DNA from: Phaeobacter sp. 11ANDIMAR09
GTDB lineage: Bacteria; Pseudomonadota; Alphaproteobacteria; Rhodobacterales; Rhodobacteraceae
Direction: 5' to 3'
DNA: 64,000 bases
NCBI RefSeq assembly: GCF_001294455.1
Contig: NZ_LIKT01000001.1
Coordinates: 248,001-312,000 of the forward strand
Under the pieces are notes generated by a model. That model saw only the letters and a list, made by a program, of their open reading frames with translations. It made no database searches and was not told where the DNA came from. Numbering within the stretch: position 1 is the stretch's first letter; every line of letters begins with the position of its first letter. Shown here piece by piece: positions 45,846-55,756 of the stretch. A program made the translations under genes and the position numbers.

Positions 45846-45868
45846 GCCGGTCCGAGGTCCGGACCGGC
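45846..45868 (-). promoter_or_regulatory. Hairpin between dnaK and dnaJ
   Basis: GCCGGTCC (45846-45853) pairs with GGACCGGC (45861-45868) over a 7-nt loop, with no T-run, so it is not an intrinsic terminator. It may cap the dnaK message, as intercistronic stems do for higher dnaK than dnaJ levels. Confidence 0.5.
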
Positions 45869-45892
45869 CCGCCGTGGCCAAGTGTTCAGACC

Positions 45893-47812
45893 TTAGCGCT
45901 TGTCGCCGTCCAGATCTTCGAATTCGGCGTCGACGATGTCGTCTTCACCGGGAGCGGCACTCTCGTCCGCAGCCGAAGGCTCATCGCCTGCCTCATCCTG
46001 AGCCGCCTTGTAGATGGCTTCACCCAGACGCATGGAGGCCTCGGTGACATTCTGGATGCCTGCCTTGATCTTTTCGGCATTGGCGCTGTCGCCTTCCAGA
46101 TCATCACGCAGCGCGGCCAGAGCCAGCTCGATGGCTTCGACAGTGGAGGGATCCACCTTGTCGCCATGCTCTTCGACGTGCTTTTCGGTCGAGTGGATCA
46201 GGCTTTCGGCCTGGTTCCGCGCTTCGATCAGCTCGCGACGCTCTTTATCCGCTTCAGCGTTGTCTTCCGCGTCTTTGACCATCTGGTCGATGTCAGCGTC
46301 GGACAGACCACCAGACGCCTGGATGGTGATGACCTGCTCTTTGCCGGTGCCTTTGTCTTTGGCCGAAACCGACACGATGCCGTTGGCGTCAATGTCAAAG
46401 GTCACTTCGATCTGAGGCAGGCCGCGTGGCGCTGGTGGGATCTCTTCGAGATTGAACTGGCCTAGCATCTTGTTGTCTGCCGCCATTTCGCGCTCACCCT
46501 GGAAAACCCGGATGGTCACAGCCGACTGGTTGTCTTCGGCGGTCGAGAAGACCTGAGACTTTTTGGTCGGGATGGTGGTGTTGCGGTCGATCAGACGGGT
46601 AAAGACACCGCCCAGAGTTTCGATACCCAGCGACAGAGGCGTTACGTCGAGCAGAACAACGTCTTTCACGTCACCCTGCAGAACGCCGGCCTGAATGGCG
46701 GCACCCATGGCAACCACTTCGTCGGGGTTCACACCTTTGTGCGGCTCTTTGCCAAAGAATTTGGTGACCTCTTCGATCACTTTTGGCATCCGGGTCATAC
46801 CACCAACCAGAACAACTTCGTCGATGTCAGAGGCGGAGAGACCGGCGTCTTTCAGAGCCGCAGCGCAGGGCTTCATCGAGGCTTTGATCAGGTCGTTGAC
46901 CAGGCTTTCCAGTTTGGCACGGGTCAGTTTCATAACCATGTGCAGCGGCTGGCCCGAGGACGGATCCATCGAGATGAAAGGCTGGTTGATTTCGGTCTGG
47001 CTGGAAGAGGACAGTTCGATCTTGGCTTTTTCAGCGGCTTCTTTCAGGCGCTGCAGGGCCATTTTATCTTTGGTCAGATCAACGCCGTGCTCTTTTTTGA
47101 ACTCACCCGCCAGGTAGTTGACGATGCGCATGTCAAAGTCTTCACCGCCGAGGAAGGTGTCGCCGTTGGTGGATTTCACCTCAAACAGACCGTCGTCGAT
47201 TTCCAGGATGGTCACGTCGAAGGTACCACCACCAAGGTCATAGACCGCGATGATCTGGGTTTCTTCCTTGTCGAGACCATAGGCCAGAGCGGCAGCTGTG
47301 GGCTCGTTGATGATGCGCAGCACTTCGAGACCAGCGATTTTGCCGGCGTCTTTGGTGGCCTGACGCTGGGCGTCGTTGAAATAGGCAGGAACCGTGATCA
47401 CCGCCTGAGTAACGTCTTCACCCAGGTAGGACTCTGCGGTTTCTTTCATCTTGCCCAGAATGAAGGCCGAGATCTGCGAAGGGGAGTATTTCTCACCCTT
47501 GGCTTCGACCCACGCATCACCGTTGCCGCCATTGACCAGGGCAAAGGGCAGGTTCTGCTTGTCTTTGGCCAGATCCGCGTCATCAAAGCGACGGCCGATC
47601 AGGCGCTTGACACCAAAGACCGTGTTGTCTGGGTTGGTGACAGCCTGACGCTTGGCGGCCTGGCCGACCAGGCGCTCATCATCTGTGAAGGCAACGATAG
47701 AAGGGGTAGTCCGCGCGCCTTCAGCGTTCTCGATGACGCGAGGCTGCGATCCATCCATGATGGAAATACAGGAGTTGGTTGTTCCGAGGTCAATCCCGAT
47801 AACTTTGCTCAT
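45893..47812 (-). CDS. dnaK: Chaperone DnaK (Hsp70)
   Basis: 639 residues. ATPase domain with [15 protein letters not shown], the DLGGGTFD phosphate loop and [12 protein letters not shown]; substrate-binding domain from about 390; acidic C-terminus ending [10 protein letters not shown]. Together with DnaJ it folds and rescues proteins under stress. The ATG 47812 starts the canonical N-terminus; the frame continues upstream but into the promoter. Confidence 0.99.
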   Translation of the reverse strand: MSKVIGIDLGTTNSCISIMDGSQPRVIENAEGARTTPSIVAFTDDERLVGQAAKRQAVTNPDNTVFGVKRLIGRRFDDADLAKDKQNLPFALVNGGNGDAWVEAKGEKYSPSQISAFILGKMKETAESYLGEDVTQAVITVPAYFNDAQRQATKDAGKIAGLEVLRIINEPTAAALAYGLDKEETQIIAVYDLGGGTFDVTILEIDDGLFEVKSTNGDTFLGGEDFDMRIVNYLAGEFKKEHGVDLTKDKMALQRLKEAAEKAKIELSSSSQTEINQPFISMDPSSGQPLHMVMKLTRAKLESLVNDLIKASMKPCAAALKDAGLSASDIDEVVLVGGMTRMPKVIEEVTKFFGKEPHKGVNPDEVVAMGAAIQAGVLQGDVKDVVLLDVTPLSLGIETLGGVFTRLIDRNTTIPTKKSQVFSTAEDNQSAVTIRVFQGEREMAADNKMLGQFNLEEIPPAPRGLPQIEVTFDIDANGIVSVSAKDKGTGKEQVITIQASGGLSDADIDQMVKDAEDNAEADKERRELIEARNQAESLIHSTEKHVEEHGDKVDPSTVEAIELALAALRDDLEGDSANAEKIKAGIQNVTEASMRLGEAIYKAAQDEAGDEPSAADESAAPGEDDIVDAEFEDLDGDKR

Positions 47813-47919
47813 TTTGATCCCTTTACTTACTAAGGCGATTACCCGCGGCCTGAACCCGTTGTGGCATCCTGGCCCCGATTTTGTTGCAGGAGGGGTCTGC
47901 ACCTCTCCGCTCCACGGCG

Positions 47920-47949
47920 TATATAGGGAGCGAAATATGCCCCTGCAAG
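47920..47949 (-). promoter_or_regulatory. Candidate heat-shock (sigma-32) promoter of dnaK
   Basis: On the minus strand CTTGCA (47949-47944), 15-base spacer, CCCTATATA (47928-47920), close to the alphaproteobacterial RpoH pattern. It lies 108 bases before the dnaK start. Confidence 0.6.
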
Positions 47950-48023
47950 CGTCAGAACGCATGGTGAAATGCGATTCATCGCGCTTTTTTGCATGGGAAT
48001 TGGTTAAGAACGGAATAATCGCC

Positions 48024-48626
48024 ATGAGCGTGCTGCGAATACGCGGGTTTGAAATTCACAAGGCCTATCTGGCGGCTGAGGCGCAGCGCGCCCTGATTGA
48101 AGATCTGCGGCCGATCCTGAAGGCGGCGCCGCTGTTTTCGCCGTCTGTTCCTGGCGGTGGACAGATGTCGGTGCGCATGACCTCAGCCGGGGGCTTTGGC
48201 TGGTTTTCTGATGCAGCGGGCTATCGCTATATTGACCGCCACCCAAAGGGTCGGGCGTGGCCTGCGATTCCGGCGCCGGTCCTGAATCTGTGGCGCGCGG
48301 TCACCGGGGTGCAGCGCGATCCGGATTGTTGCCTGCTTAACTACTATGGTCAGGAGGCAAAAATGGGCCTGCATCAGGACAAGGACGAGGCGGATTTTTC
48401 CTATCCCGTGGTTTCGATCAGCCTGGGCGATGATGGGCTGTTCCGGATGGGGGAGAGTCGGCGCGGTGGCAAAACAGATACCATCTGGCTCAATTCTGGG
48501 GATGTGGTGGTGATGGGCGGCGAAGCGCGGCTAGCCTATCACGGGGTGGATCGGATCCGGTTTGGATCCTCCCGGTTGCTGCCCAAGGGTGGGCGCATAA
48601 ACCTGACCCTGCGGGTGGTGACGTGA
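48024..48626 (+). CDS. alkB: AlkB-type alkylated-DNA dioxygenase
   Basis: 200 residues, a 2-oxoglutarate/iron enzyme that oxidatively removes methyl groups from 1-methyladenine and 3-methylcytosine. The iron site H117-x-D119 (GLHQDKDEA) and H173 (AYHGVDR) and the oxoglutarate arginine R191 (GGRINLTLR) are all present, as is [11 protein letters not shown]. The ATG 48024 was chosen because the N-terminus [16 protein letters not shown] matches the family start. It is divergent from dnaK across a 211-base gap. Confidence 0.92.
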   Translation: MSVLRIRGFEIHKAYLAAEAQRALIEDLRPILKAAPLFSPSVPGGGQMSVRMTSAGGFGWFSDAAGYRYIDRHPKGRAWPAIPAPVLNLWRAVTGVQRDPDCCLLNYYGQEAKMGLHQDKDEADFSYPVVSISLGDDGLFRMGESRRGGKTDTIWLNSGDVVVMGGEARLAYHGVDRIRFGSSRLLPKGGRINLTLRVVT

Positions 48627-48708
48627 ATGCCACTCAGATGGGGTGGCCTCCAGGCCGGCGCAAGACAGGGATATCCCGTGGTTTGGCTCCGAAATTTTGC
48701 GTCAAAAC

Positions 48709-49530
48709 CTAGCGCCGGGCGTTCCAGCTGATTGAGACATGGCGGCGGGTGTAGAACTCGCCCATCAGGCCGATCATCACCAGCCCCAGAGCAACCCAGG
48801 CAGAATATTGCCAGCTGCTGTAATGCGGGTTGTAGTTGATAAAGACAAAGCCGCGCGCCTGATCAATGCAGTGAAACAGTGGGTTCCAGTCGAACAGGGC
48901 CAGCATGAAACTGGGCAGGGTATTGGCCAGGAACATCTTGCCCGAGGCAATCATATTGGCCCGCTGGTAAATCAGGGTCATGATGCCGACAACGCCTGGG
49001 GCCCAGGGTTTGAGTACCAAAAAGACCAATCCAACTGCGGCGCCAGTGACCCAGGCCAGCATGACCATGCCATAGGCCTGGATCGGTTGTTCGATCTCCA
49101 GCGGGGTAAAGGCCACGTGATAGACAAAGAGGATCAGAAACAGGGACACCGTCTGAATATAGAGCGAGCCAAGTGCTGCCGAGAGAATCGCCACCATGGT
49201 GTTCATCGGCGCGTGTTGCATCATCGGGCTGGCGGGGCCTTCGGCTCCGGCAACGGCGCCTACCGTTTTGGTATGGGTCAGAAACAGAAAAACCCCGGAC
49301 ATCACATAGAGCAAAAAGTCGCCGCGAATGGCTGAGCCACGCATCCCCAGAATCGAGAACATGATATAAAAGACAATGACAAACATCACCGCCTGCATGA
49401 TGTTCATGGACAAAGCGATTAAAGCATTGTTGTGCTTTGAGCGTACGCTGCGCACGATCGAGTGAAACACCACCTCACACAAGGAAATGAAACTCGAAAA
49501 CCGATTCTGCTTGGTCCGAACCTGAAACAT
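48709..49530 (-). CDS. ABC-2 type polysaccharide export permease (KpsM-like)
   Basis: 273 residues with about six membrane helices and the ABC-2 pattern of capsule exporters (KpsM/BexB/Wzm): SIVRSVRSKHNNALIALSMN at the N-terminus, then hydrophobic segments, PMMQHAPMNTM and a C-terminal FYTRRHVSISWN. It should form the membrane channel for a lipid-linked polysaccharide. No ATPase partner (kpsT) is beside it; the pair must be completed elsewhere. The ATG 49530 was chosen over a TTG at 49578. It is divergent from cysQ. Confidence 0.85.
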   Translation of the reverse strand: MFQVRTKQNRFSSFISLCEVVFHSIVRSVRSKHNNALIALSMNIMQAVMFVIVFYIMFSILGMRGSAIRGDFLLYVMSGVFLFLTHTKTVGAVAGAEGPASPMMQHAPMNTMVAILSAALGSLYIQTVSLFLILFVYHVAFTPLEIEQPIQAYGMVMLAWVTGAAVGLVFLVLKPWAPGVVGIMTLIYQRANMIASGKMFLANTLPSFMLALFDWNPLFHCIDQARGFVFINYNPHYSSWQYSAWVALGLVMIGLMGEFYTRRHVSISWNARR

Positions 49531-49664
49531 ATTGCCTGCTATCTGTGCTGGGGCCAATTGACCCGGCTGATATCTCAATGGACTTCTTGATGATCCACCT
49601 CTGAGTCAGCATAAGGGGCCCGAGGCAAATTTTCAATTAACCCTTTGCGAGTGGGAGTACCTGT

Positions 49665-50462
49665 GTGACCTACGAAGAGCTTATCCCTGTGATCCGCCGC
49701 CTGGCGATCGAAGCCGGTAGCAAGATCATGGAGATCTATAATTCCGATGAATTCGACGTGAAGGTGAAATCCGATGATAGCCCGGTAACGGCGGCAGATG
49801 AGGCTGCGGATGCTCTGATCTCGGCCGGTTTGCGCAGTGCCTTTCCGGATATGATGTTGGTCACCGAAGAACAGTCAGAATCGCATAAGGAACGCGGCGA
49901 CACCTTCCTGATCGTGGATCCATTGGATGGAACCAAGGAATTCATCCATCGGCGCGGCGATTTCACCGTCAATATCGCCCTGGTGGAAAAGGGTGTTCCA
50001 ACCCGCGGGGTGGTCTATGCTCCGGCGCGCAACCGCATGTTCTTTACCCTGGCAGATGGGACCGCTGTCGAAGAAACCGGCGCTTTTGATCCGGCAGTGG
50101 TTGGCGCGACCAGACCGATTCGGGTCGCCAAGAGCGACAATGCGGCGCTGATGGTGGTGGCCTCCAAATCACACCGGGATCAGGCGACCGAGGACTACAT
50201 CAACAAATACAGCGTCAAAGACAGCAAAAGCGCAGGCTCTTCGTTGAAGTTTTGCTTGGTGGCCACCGGCGAGGCCGACATCTATCCCCGCGTTGGGCGC
50301 ACTATGGAGTGGGACACTGCAGCGGGCCACGCAGTTCTGTCCGGCGCAGGCGGGCAGGTGGTTCGCTTTGACGATCATTCGCCGCTGCTCTATGGCAAGG
50401 AAGACTATGCCAACCCCTTCTTTATTGCCACTGCGCCTGATGTTGAGTTGAAAGAAGCCTGA
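49665..50462 (+). CDS. cysQ: 3'(2'),5'-bisphosphate nucleotidase
   Basis: 265 residues of the inositol-monophosphatase fold with the metal site VTEEQS, IVDPLDGTKEFIHRRGDFTVNIAL and MEWDTAAGHAVL. The DPLDGTKEFI form is typical of CysQ, which turns PAP (left by sulfate transfer) into AMP. Start GTG 49665 with GGGAG upstream. It overlaps kdsB by one base. A sulfotransferase gene at 57460 in the same cluster would produce the PAP that CysQ clears. Confidence 0.93.
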   Translation: MTYEELIPVIRRLAIEAGSKIMEIYNSDEFDVKVKSDDSPVTAADEAADALISAGLRSAFPDMMLVTEEQSESHKERGDTFLIVDPLDGTKEFIHRRGDFTVNIALVEKGVPTRGVVYAPARNRMFFTLADGTAVEETGAFDPAVVGATRPIRVAKSDNAALMVVASKSHRDQATEDYINKYSVKDSKSAGSSLKFCLVATGEADIYPRVGRTMEWDTAAGHAVLSGAGGQVVRFDDHSPLLYGKEDYANPFFIATAPDVELKEA

Positions 50463-51262
50463 TGTCCGTATTGATCGTCATTCCCGCCCGCTATGCCTCC
50501 ACCCGCTATCCCGGTAAGCCGCTTGTGGAACTCACCGGGGCTCAGGGTGACAAGAGCACACTCATTGAACGCTCCTGGCGTGCGGCCTGCGAAGTGCAGG
50601 GCGTGGATCGCGTGGTAGTGGCCACGGATGATGATCTCATACGCATAGCGGCAGAGAGCTTTGGTGCCGAGGTGGTCATGACCTCCGAGAGTTGCGCCAA
50701 TGGCACCGAACGCTGCGCTGAGGCCCATGCGGCGCTGGGCGGCGGCTATGAGGTGGTGGTCAACCTGCAGGGTGATGCCCCCCTGACGCCGCATTGGTTT
50801 GTCGAAGATCTGGTGGCGGGGCTGCGCGCGGCTCCCGAGATGGGGCTGGCAACACCAGTATTGCGCTGTGACGGTGACACGCTTAACAGCCTGCTGAAGG
50901 ACCGAGCCGAAGGGCGCGTTGGCGGCACCACGGCGGTCTTTGGTGGCGATCATAGCGGTCTCTATTTCTCCAAAGAGGTGATCCCCTTCTGTGCGGAGCG
51001 CTTTGAAGGGGCTGCCCTGACACCGGTCTTTCATCATGTTGGTGTCTATGCCTATCGCCCCGATGCGCTGGCGGATTACCCCAGCTGGCCGGTCGGTCCG
51101 CTGGAACAGTTGGAGGGGCTTGAGCAACTGCGGTTTCTTGAGAACAACCGCAAGATTCTTTGTGTTGAAGTCGAGGCGCGCGGGCGTGAGTTCTGGGAGC
51201 TGAACAACCCCGAAGACGTGGCGCGTATTGAGGCGATGATGCTCAAGATGGGCAAAAGTTGA
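50462..51262 (+). CDS. kdsB: CMP-KDO synthetase
   Basis: 266 residues joining CTP and KDO (3-deoxy-manno-octulosonate) to CMP-KDO, the donor for LPS core or capsule linkers. Motifs IPARYASTRYPGKPL, VVNLQGDAPLTP and HVGVYAYRPDAL. In this family some members are capsule-specific (KpsU). The ATG lies in the cysQ stop (TGATG), so the two are coupled. kdsD of the same pathway is at 62587. Confidence 0.93.
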   Translation: MSVLIVIPARYASTRYPGKPLVELTGAQGDKSTLIERSWRAACEVQGVDRVVVATDDDLIRIAAESFGAEVVMTSESCANGTERCAEAHAALGGGYEVVVNLQGDAPLTPHWFVEDLVAGLRAAPEMGLATPVLRCDGDTLNSLLKDRAEGRVGGTTAVFGGDHSGLYFSKEVIPFCAERFEGAALTPVFHHVGVYAYRPDALADYPSWPVGPLEQLEGLEQLRFLENNRKILCVEVEARGREFWELNNPEDVARIEAMMLKMGKS

Positions 51263-51398
51263 GCAAGTTTCCCCTGTTTTTGACTGTGCTTATACGAAAG
51301 AACAGGATTGCAGAGTTGAGCTAGGTCATCAAAATTGCGTAATTTGTGAGTAATGTATCTGCCAAAACGCATCGTTGTGTGATGCCTGAATAATATGG

Positions 51399-51422
51399 CG
51401 CCCTTAAAGACATTAATGGGCG
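51399..51422 (+). promoter_or_regulatory. Inverted repeat in the galU upstream gap
   Basis: CGCCC, TTAA (51399-51407) pairs with TTAA, T bulge, GGGCG (51413-51422). It is in an AT-rich 242-base gap before galU; it could be the kdsB terminator (TTTGA follows) or an operator. I see no clear promoter. Confidence 0.35.
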
Positions 51423-51504
51423 TTTGACTGCTGAGCTGACTGTCCAGGTGGTTGTCTCTTGGTGAAATTGAATTTGTCCTGGACGTAGATTGGTGAGAAA
51501 TCTG

Positions 51505-52407
51505 ATGCGTAGAAAAGTAACCAAAGCGATTTTCCCGGTTGCGGGTCTGGGGACCCGGTTTCTGCCCGCGACCAAATCGGTGCCCAAGGAAATCATGACC
51601 CTGGTGGACCGCCCGCTGGTGCAATATGCCATCGACGAAGCCCGCGCCGCCGGCATCAAGGAATTCATCTTTGTCACCTCGCGCGGCAAGGGCGCCTTGG
51701 AGGATTACTTTGACCACTCGCCCGTGCTGGAGCAGGAACTGCGCAAGAAGGGCAAGGATGCACTGCTGGAGATCCTCAAGGATACAAATATGGACAGCGG
51801 CGCCATCGCCTATCTGCGCCAGCACCGGGCGCTGGGGCTGGGCCATGCGGTCTGGTGCGCGCGCCGTCTGATCGCCAATGAACCCTTTGCGGTGATCCTG
51901 CCCGATGATGTAATCGCCGCCGAAAAACCCTGCCTGCAGCAGATGGTCGAAGCCTATGAGGATCTGGGCGGCAATATGGTTGCCACCATGGAGGTCGCGC
52001 CCGAGCAGACCGCCTCTTACGGGGTGCTGGATCCCCGCCCCGGCGCCGAGACCTCCGGCGCGGTGGTTGCCGCCCGCGGCATGGTGGAAAAGCCCAATCC
52101 GGCGCAGGCGCCCTCAAACCTGGCGGTGATCGGCCGCTATATTCTGTCGCCTTCGGTGTTGCGCAATCTCAACCAGATGAAATCCGGGGCGGGCGGCGAG
52201 ATCCAGCTGACCGATGCCATCGCCGAGGATATCGCCGCCGAGGTGCCGACCCATGGCTTCCGCTTCAAGGGCGAGCGCTATGATTGCGGCTCTAAGGCCG
52301 GGTTCTTGCAGGCCACCGTTTCCTTTGCCCTCTCACGCCCCGAGCTGCGCGACGATCTGATGGCCCACTTGCACAAGGTCACACAGCTTGACCAGGCCGC
52401 AGAATAA
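51505..52407 (+). CDS. galU: UTP-glucose-1-phosphate uridylyltransferase
   Basis: Makes UDP-glucose from UTP and glucose-1-phosphate. 300 residues with AIFPVAGLGTRFLPATKSVPKEIM, LGHAVWCARRLI, ILPDDVI and RYDCGSKAGFL. I start at ATG 51505 (MRRKVTKAIFPVAG) rather than TTG 51490. It heads the galU-galE-glycosyltransferase stretch. Confidence 0.96.
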   Translation: MRRKVTKAIFPVAGLGTRFLPATKSVPKEIMTLVDRPLVQYAIDEARAAGIKEFIFVTSRGKGALEDYFDHSPVLEQELRKKGKDALLEILKDTNMDSGAIAYLRQHRALGLGHAVWCARRLIANEPFAVILPDDVIAAEKPCLQQMVEAYEDLGGNMVATMEVAPEQTASYGVLDPRPGAETSGAVVAARGMVEKPNPAQAPSNLAVIGRYILSPSVLRNLNQMKSGAGGEIQLTDAIAEDIAAEVPTHGFRFKGERYDCGSKAGFLQATVSFALSRPELRDDLMAHLHKVTQLDQAAE

Positions 52408-52487
52408 GCGGCGGGATTGAAAGGCATGGCCCTGCGGCAACTGCGGGCGGGGCCAGCAACATAAAACTCCTGAGAGGCGTTATTAAC

Positions 52488-53471
52488 GTGAAGACTGTTC
52501 TGGTAACCGGCGGTGCTGGCTATATTGGCTCACATGCCTGCAAGGCGCTGAAAGCGGCGGGCTATACGCCTGTGACCTACGACAACCTGGTGACCGGTTG
52601 GAAAGACGCGGTAAAGTTCGGGCCCTTTGAACAGGGCGATTTGCAGGACCGTGCCCGGCTGGATGAGGTCTTTGCCAAGCATAAACCAGTGGCGGTCATG
52701 CATTTTGCCGCCCTGAGTCAGGTTGGCGAAGCGATGAGTGAACCGGGGCGCTATTGGGCCAACAATACCGGCGGATCGCTGAACCTGATCGAGGCTGCAG
52801 TGGCTGCGGAGTGCCTGGATTTTGTGTTCTCCTCTACCTGTGCCACCTATGGTGAGCACGACAATGTGGTGCTTGATGAGAACACGCCACAGCTGCCGCT
52901 GAATGCCTATGGCGCTTCGAAACGCGCGGTTGAGGATATTCTCAAGGATTTTGGCGCCGCCTATGGGCTGCGCTCGGTGATCTTTCGCTATTTCAACGTG
53001 GCTGGCGCGGATCCCGAGGCTGAAGTGGGCGAATTCCACCGCCCCGAGACCCATCTGGTGCCGCTGGTGCTGGATGCCATTGACGGCAAACGCGATGCGC
53101 TGACCATTTTTGGCACCGATTATGACACCCCTGACGGAACCTGTATCCGCGACTATGTTCATGTCTGTGATTTGGTGGATGCCCATGTGCTGGGTCTGCA
53201 ATGGCTGGAGCAGGATAAGGGCAGCCAGGTATTCAACCTGGGCACCGGATCCGGCTTTTCCGTACGCGAAGTCATGGACCGGGGCGCGGCTGTCACCGGT
53301 CGCCCTGTGCCCTGCAACACCGGCCCGCGCCGGGCCGGAGATTGCACCAAGCTTGTCTCCGGTTCCACCCGCGCAATCACCGATCTTGGCTGGAACCCTC
53401 AACGGTCTGATCTGGACACAATGATCGCTGACGCCTGGAAGTGGCACCAAACGGGCCACTACGAGGCCTGA
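52488..53471 (+). CDS. galE: UDP-glucose 4-epimerase
   Basis: Interconverts UDP-glucose and UDP-galactose (NAD-dependent). 327 residues with Rossmann motif GGAGYIGSHACKAL, catalytic YGASK and substrate motifs NPQRSDL. The start is GTG 52488 with GAGAGG upstream. It is followed two bases later by a glycosyltransferase gene, so it probably supplies the UDP-hexose used there. Confidence 0.96.
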   Translation: MKTVLVTGGAGYIGSHACKALKAAGYTPVTYDNLVTGWKDAVKFGPFEQGDLQDRARLDEVFAKHKPVAVMHFAALSQVGEAMSEPGRYWANNTGGSLNLIEAAVAAECLDFVFSSTCATYGEHDNVVLDENTPQLPLNAYGASKRAVEDILKDFGAAYGLRSVIFRYFNVAGADPEAEVGEFHRPETHLVPLVLDAIDGKRDALTIFGTDYDTPDGTCIRDYVHVCDLVDAHVLGLQWLEQDKGSQVFNLGTGSGFSVREVMDRGAAVTGRPVPCNTGPRRAGDCTKLVSGSTRAITDLGWNPQRSDLDTMIADAWKWHQTGHYEA

Positions 53472-53473
53472 AT

Positions 53474-54517
53474 ATGGAACCAGCCCGCGCAGCCGCATTC
53501 TCACCGCCGGGCTGGCGACAAGGGTATCGGTTGCGTTTGAAACGGCGACGATTGCTGTGGCGGTCGCTGCGGTCGCGCCATCAGCTGCGCTCAGTGGTGG
53601 ACCGCACGGGTCTTATCAAACCGGGCGATATTCTGGGCTTTGTGGTGCTGAGAAATGAAAGCGCCCGTCTGCCCTATTTCTTGCAGCACTACCGGGCGCT
53701 GGGGGTTTCGCAGTTTCTGGTGGTCGACAACGGCAGCACCGATGGCAGCGGTGCGTTCCTGGCCGGTCAGCTCGATGTCTCCTTGTGGCAAACTGAGGCA
53801 AGTTATCGCGCGGCACGGTTTGGGCTGGATTGGAGCAGCTGGCTGCAGATGCGCTATGGGCACGGTCATTGGTGTCTGACCGTGGATGCGGATGAGCTGC
53901 TGATCTATGACGGCTTTGAGCACCATGACCTACCGGATCTGACCGCAGTGTTGGAGGATCAGGCGATCCCCGGTTTTGGCGCCCTGATGCTGGATCTTTA
54001 CCCCAAGGGGCCGCTGGGCACCCAGAGCTACGTGCCGGGGCAGGATCCCTGCGAGGTTTTGCCCTGGTTTGACACGGGCCCCTATCGGGCCAGCCGTCAG
54101 GCGCCTTTGGGAAATCTTTGGCTGCAGGGGGGCGCCAGGGAGCGGGTGTTCTTTGCAGATGCGGCGCAGCGATCACCAACACTGAACAAGATCCCGCTGA
54201 TGAAATGGAACCGGCGTTACGCCTATGCAAATTCAACCCATTCGATCCTGCCTCCGGCTTTGAATGGGCTCTATGAGGGGCCGGGCGGGGCACAACCGGC
54301 CGGAGTGCTGTTGCACACAAAATTCCTGCCCGAGATTGTTTCCAAATCGGCAACCGAAAAGCAGCGTCAAGAGCACTTCCATACGCCGCAGGATTTTGAC
54401 CACTACTATGACGCCCTGGCGGCGGCCCCAGTCCTGTGGGATGAAAGTTCCCATGAATATAAGGGGTCCGGCCAGCTCTGTACGCTGGGGTTGATGTCAA
54501 ATCTGACTTGGGACTGA
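53474..54517 (+). CDS. Family 2-like glycosyltransferase (Glyco_tranf_2_4), first paralogue
   Basis: 347 residues. A basic N-terminus (YRLRLKRRRLLWRSLRSR) precedes the transferase core: FVVLRNESARLPYFLQHYRALGV, DNGSTDGS, and acidic metal motif VDADELLIYDG. C-terminal half has QGGARERVFF and LNKIPLMKW, shared with its neighbour. No signal peptide. It likely adds a sugar to the surface glycan; donor unknown. The start ATG 53474 is two bases after the galE stop. Confidence 0.85.
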   Translation: MEPARAAAFSPPGWRQGYRLRLKRRRLLWRSLRSRHQLRSVVDRTGLIKPGDILGFVVLRNESARLPYFLQHYRALGVSQFLVVDNGSTDGSGAFLAGQLDVSLWQTEASYRAARFGLDWSSWLQMRYGHGHWCLTVDADELLIYDGFEHHDLPDLTAVLEDQAIPGFGALMLDLYPKGPLGTQSYVPGQDPCEVLPWFDTGPYRASRQAPLGNLWLQGGARERVFFADAAQRSPTLNKIPLMKWNRRYAYANSTHSILPPALNGLYEGPGGAQPAGVLLHTKFLPEIVSKSATEKQRQEHFHTPQDFDHYYDALAAAPVLWDESSHEYKGSGQLCTLGLMSNLTWD

Positions 54518-54745
54518 CCAAAACAGCCGCTGGCCTTTAGGGGGAATTCCTGTTTGGAAGAACCAGGATGCCCTGTAACTGTTTCTAAATCCGTTGTTCC
54601 TAGTATTTTTCCGTGACATATTGCGACATATGGCTGGGATCAGTGTGGCTGCGGGTTTTGCCTTGGTGGATAGGTGATGTGCTGCAATTGATTTTGCCAA
54701 TTGTTTGCATCGTCGGACATTTCTCTTTTCGGGCATGGAGTTGTC

Positions 54746-55756
54746 GTGGGGCTTTGGGATTCTTACCGGATGCGTGTTCGGCGCAAGCGCAGGCTGGTCC
54801 GAGCTCTGCGCAAGTCGCGCGAGCTGAGCTCGGTGCAGGATAATACCCAGGCCATCCGTCCTGAGGATGTGCTTTTGGTTTCTACCATGCGCAACGAACA
54901 GATCCGGCTACCCTATTTTCTGGATTATTATCGCAGGCTGGGGGTCAATCACTTCCTCTTTGTCGACAATGGATCCGAGGATGGCACCAGCGCCTATCTG
55001 CAGGGCATGGGGGATGTTTCTCTGTGGCAGACACGGGCCAGCTATCGGCGCTCGCACTATGGGGTCGATTGGATGAACTACCTCAAGCGCAAATATGCCC
55101 ACGGGCATTGGGTGCTGGTGGTCGATCCGGATGAGTTCTTTATCTACCCGTTCTGTGATACGCGGCCCATTCAGGCGTTGACGGATTGGTTGGACACCTC
55201 GGCTATTCGCAGCTTTTCTGCGATGCTGATTGATACCTATCCCAAGGGCCGCCTCAGCGATACGCCCTATCAAGCGGGACAGAACCCTTTGGAAATCGCC
55301 AATTGGTTCGACAGCGGCAATTACACGATCAGTAAGAACCATATGTATGGCAACCTATGGATTCAGGGCGGGCCACGGGCGCGGGTATTCTTTGCCGATG
55401 AGCCCAAAAAGGCACCAGCTCTGAACAAGATCCCGCTGGTGAAATGGGACCGAAAATATGCCTATGTCAGCTCCACCCATTCCCTGCTCCCGCGGGGGTT
55501 GAACCAGGTCTATGAGACTGACGGGGGCGAAAAGGCCAGCGGAGCGCTGCTGCATACTAAATTTATTGATACCTTTGGCACCAAAGCCAAGGAAGAGCTG
55601 GCGCGCAGTCAGCACTATGCCAATTCGCGCGAATACAAGGCCTACGCCGAAGGACTGGATCAGCAGCCTGAGCTGTGGTGCAAGTGGAGCGAAAAATACA
55701 TCAACTGGCGGCAGCTTGAAATCCTGGGACTGATGTCCAAAGGAAACTGGGCATGA
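54746..55756 (+). CDS. Family 2-like glycosyltransferase (Glyco_tranf_2_4), second paralogue
   Basis: 336 residues, clearly a tandem paralogue of the gene before it: RLPYFLDYYRRLGVNHFLFVDNGS, SLWQTRASYRRSHYGVDW, acidic motif VDPDEFFIY, QGGPRARVFFADEP and LNKIPLVKW align block by block. I propose GTG 54746, which has GGAG five bases upstream; a TTG at 54701 adds 15 residues. Its end overlaps the next gene (ATGA). The 228-base gap before it may hold a promoter. Confidence 0.85.
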   Translation: MGLWDSYRMRVRRKRRLVRALRKSRELSSVQDNTQAIRPEDVLLVSTMRNEQIRLPYFLDYYRRLGVNHFLFVDNGSEDGTSAYLQGMGDVSLWQTRASYRRSHYGVDWMNYLKRKYAHGHWVLVVDPDEFFIYPFCDTRPIQALTDWLDTSAIRSFSAMLIDTYPKGRLSDTPYQAGQNPLEIANWFDSGNYTISKNHMYGNLWIQGGPRARVFFADEPKKAPALNKIPLVKWDRKYAYVSSTHSLLPRGLNQVYETDGGEKASGALLHTKFIDTFGTKAKEELARSQHYANSREYKAYAEGLDQQPELWCKWSEKYINWRQLEILGLMSKGNWA

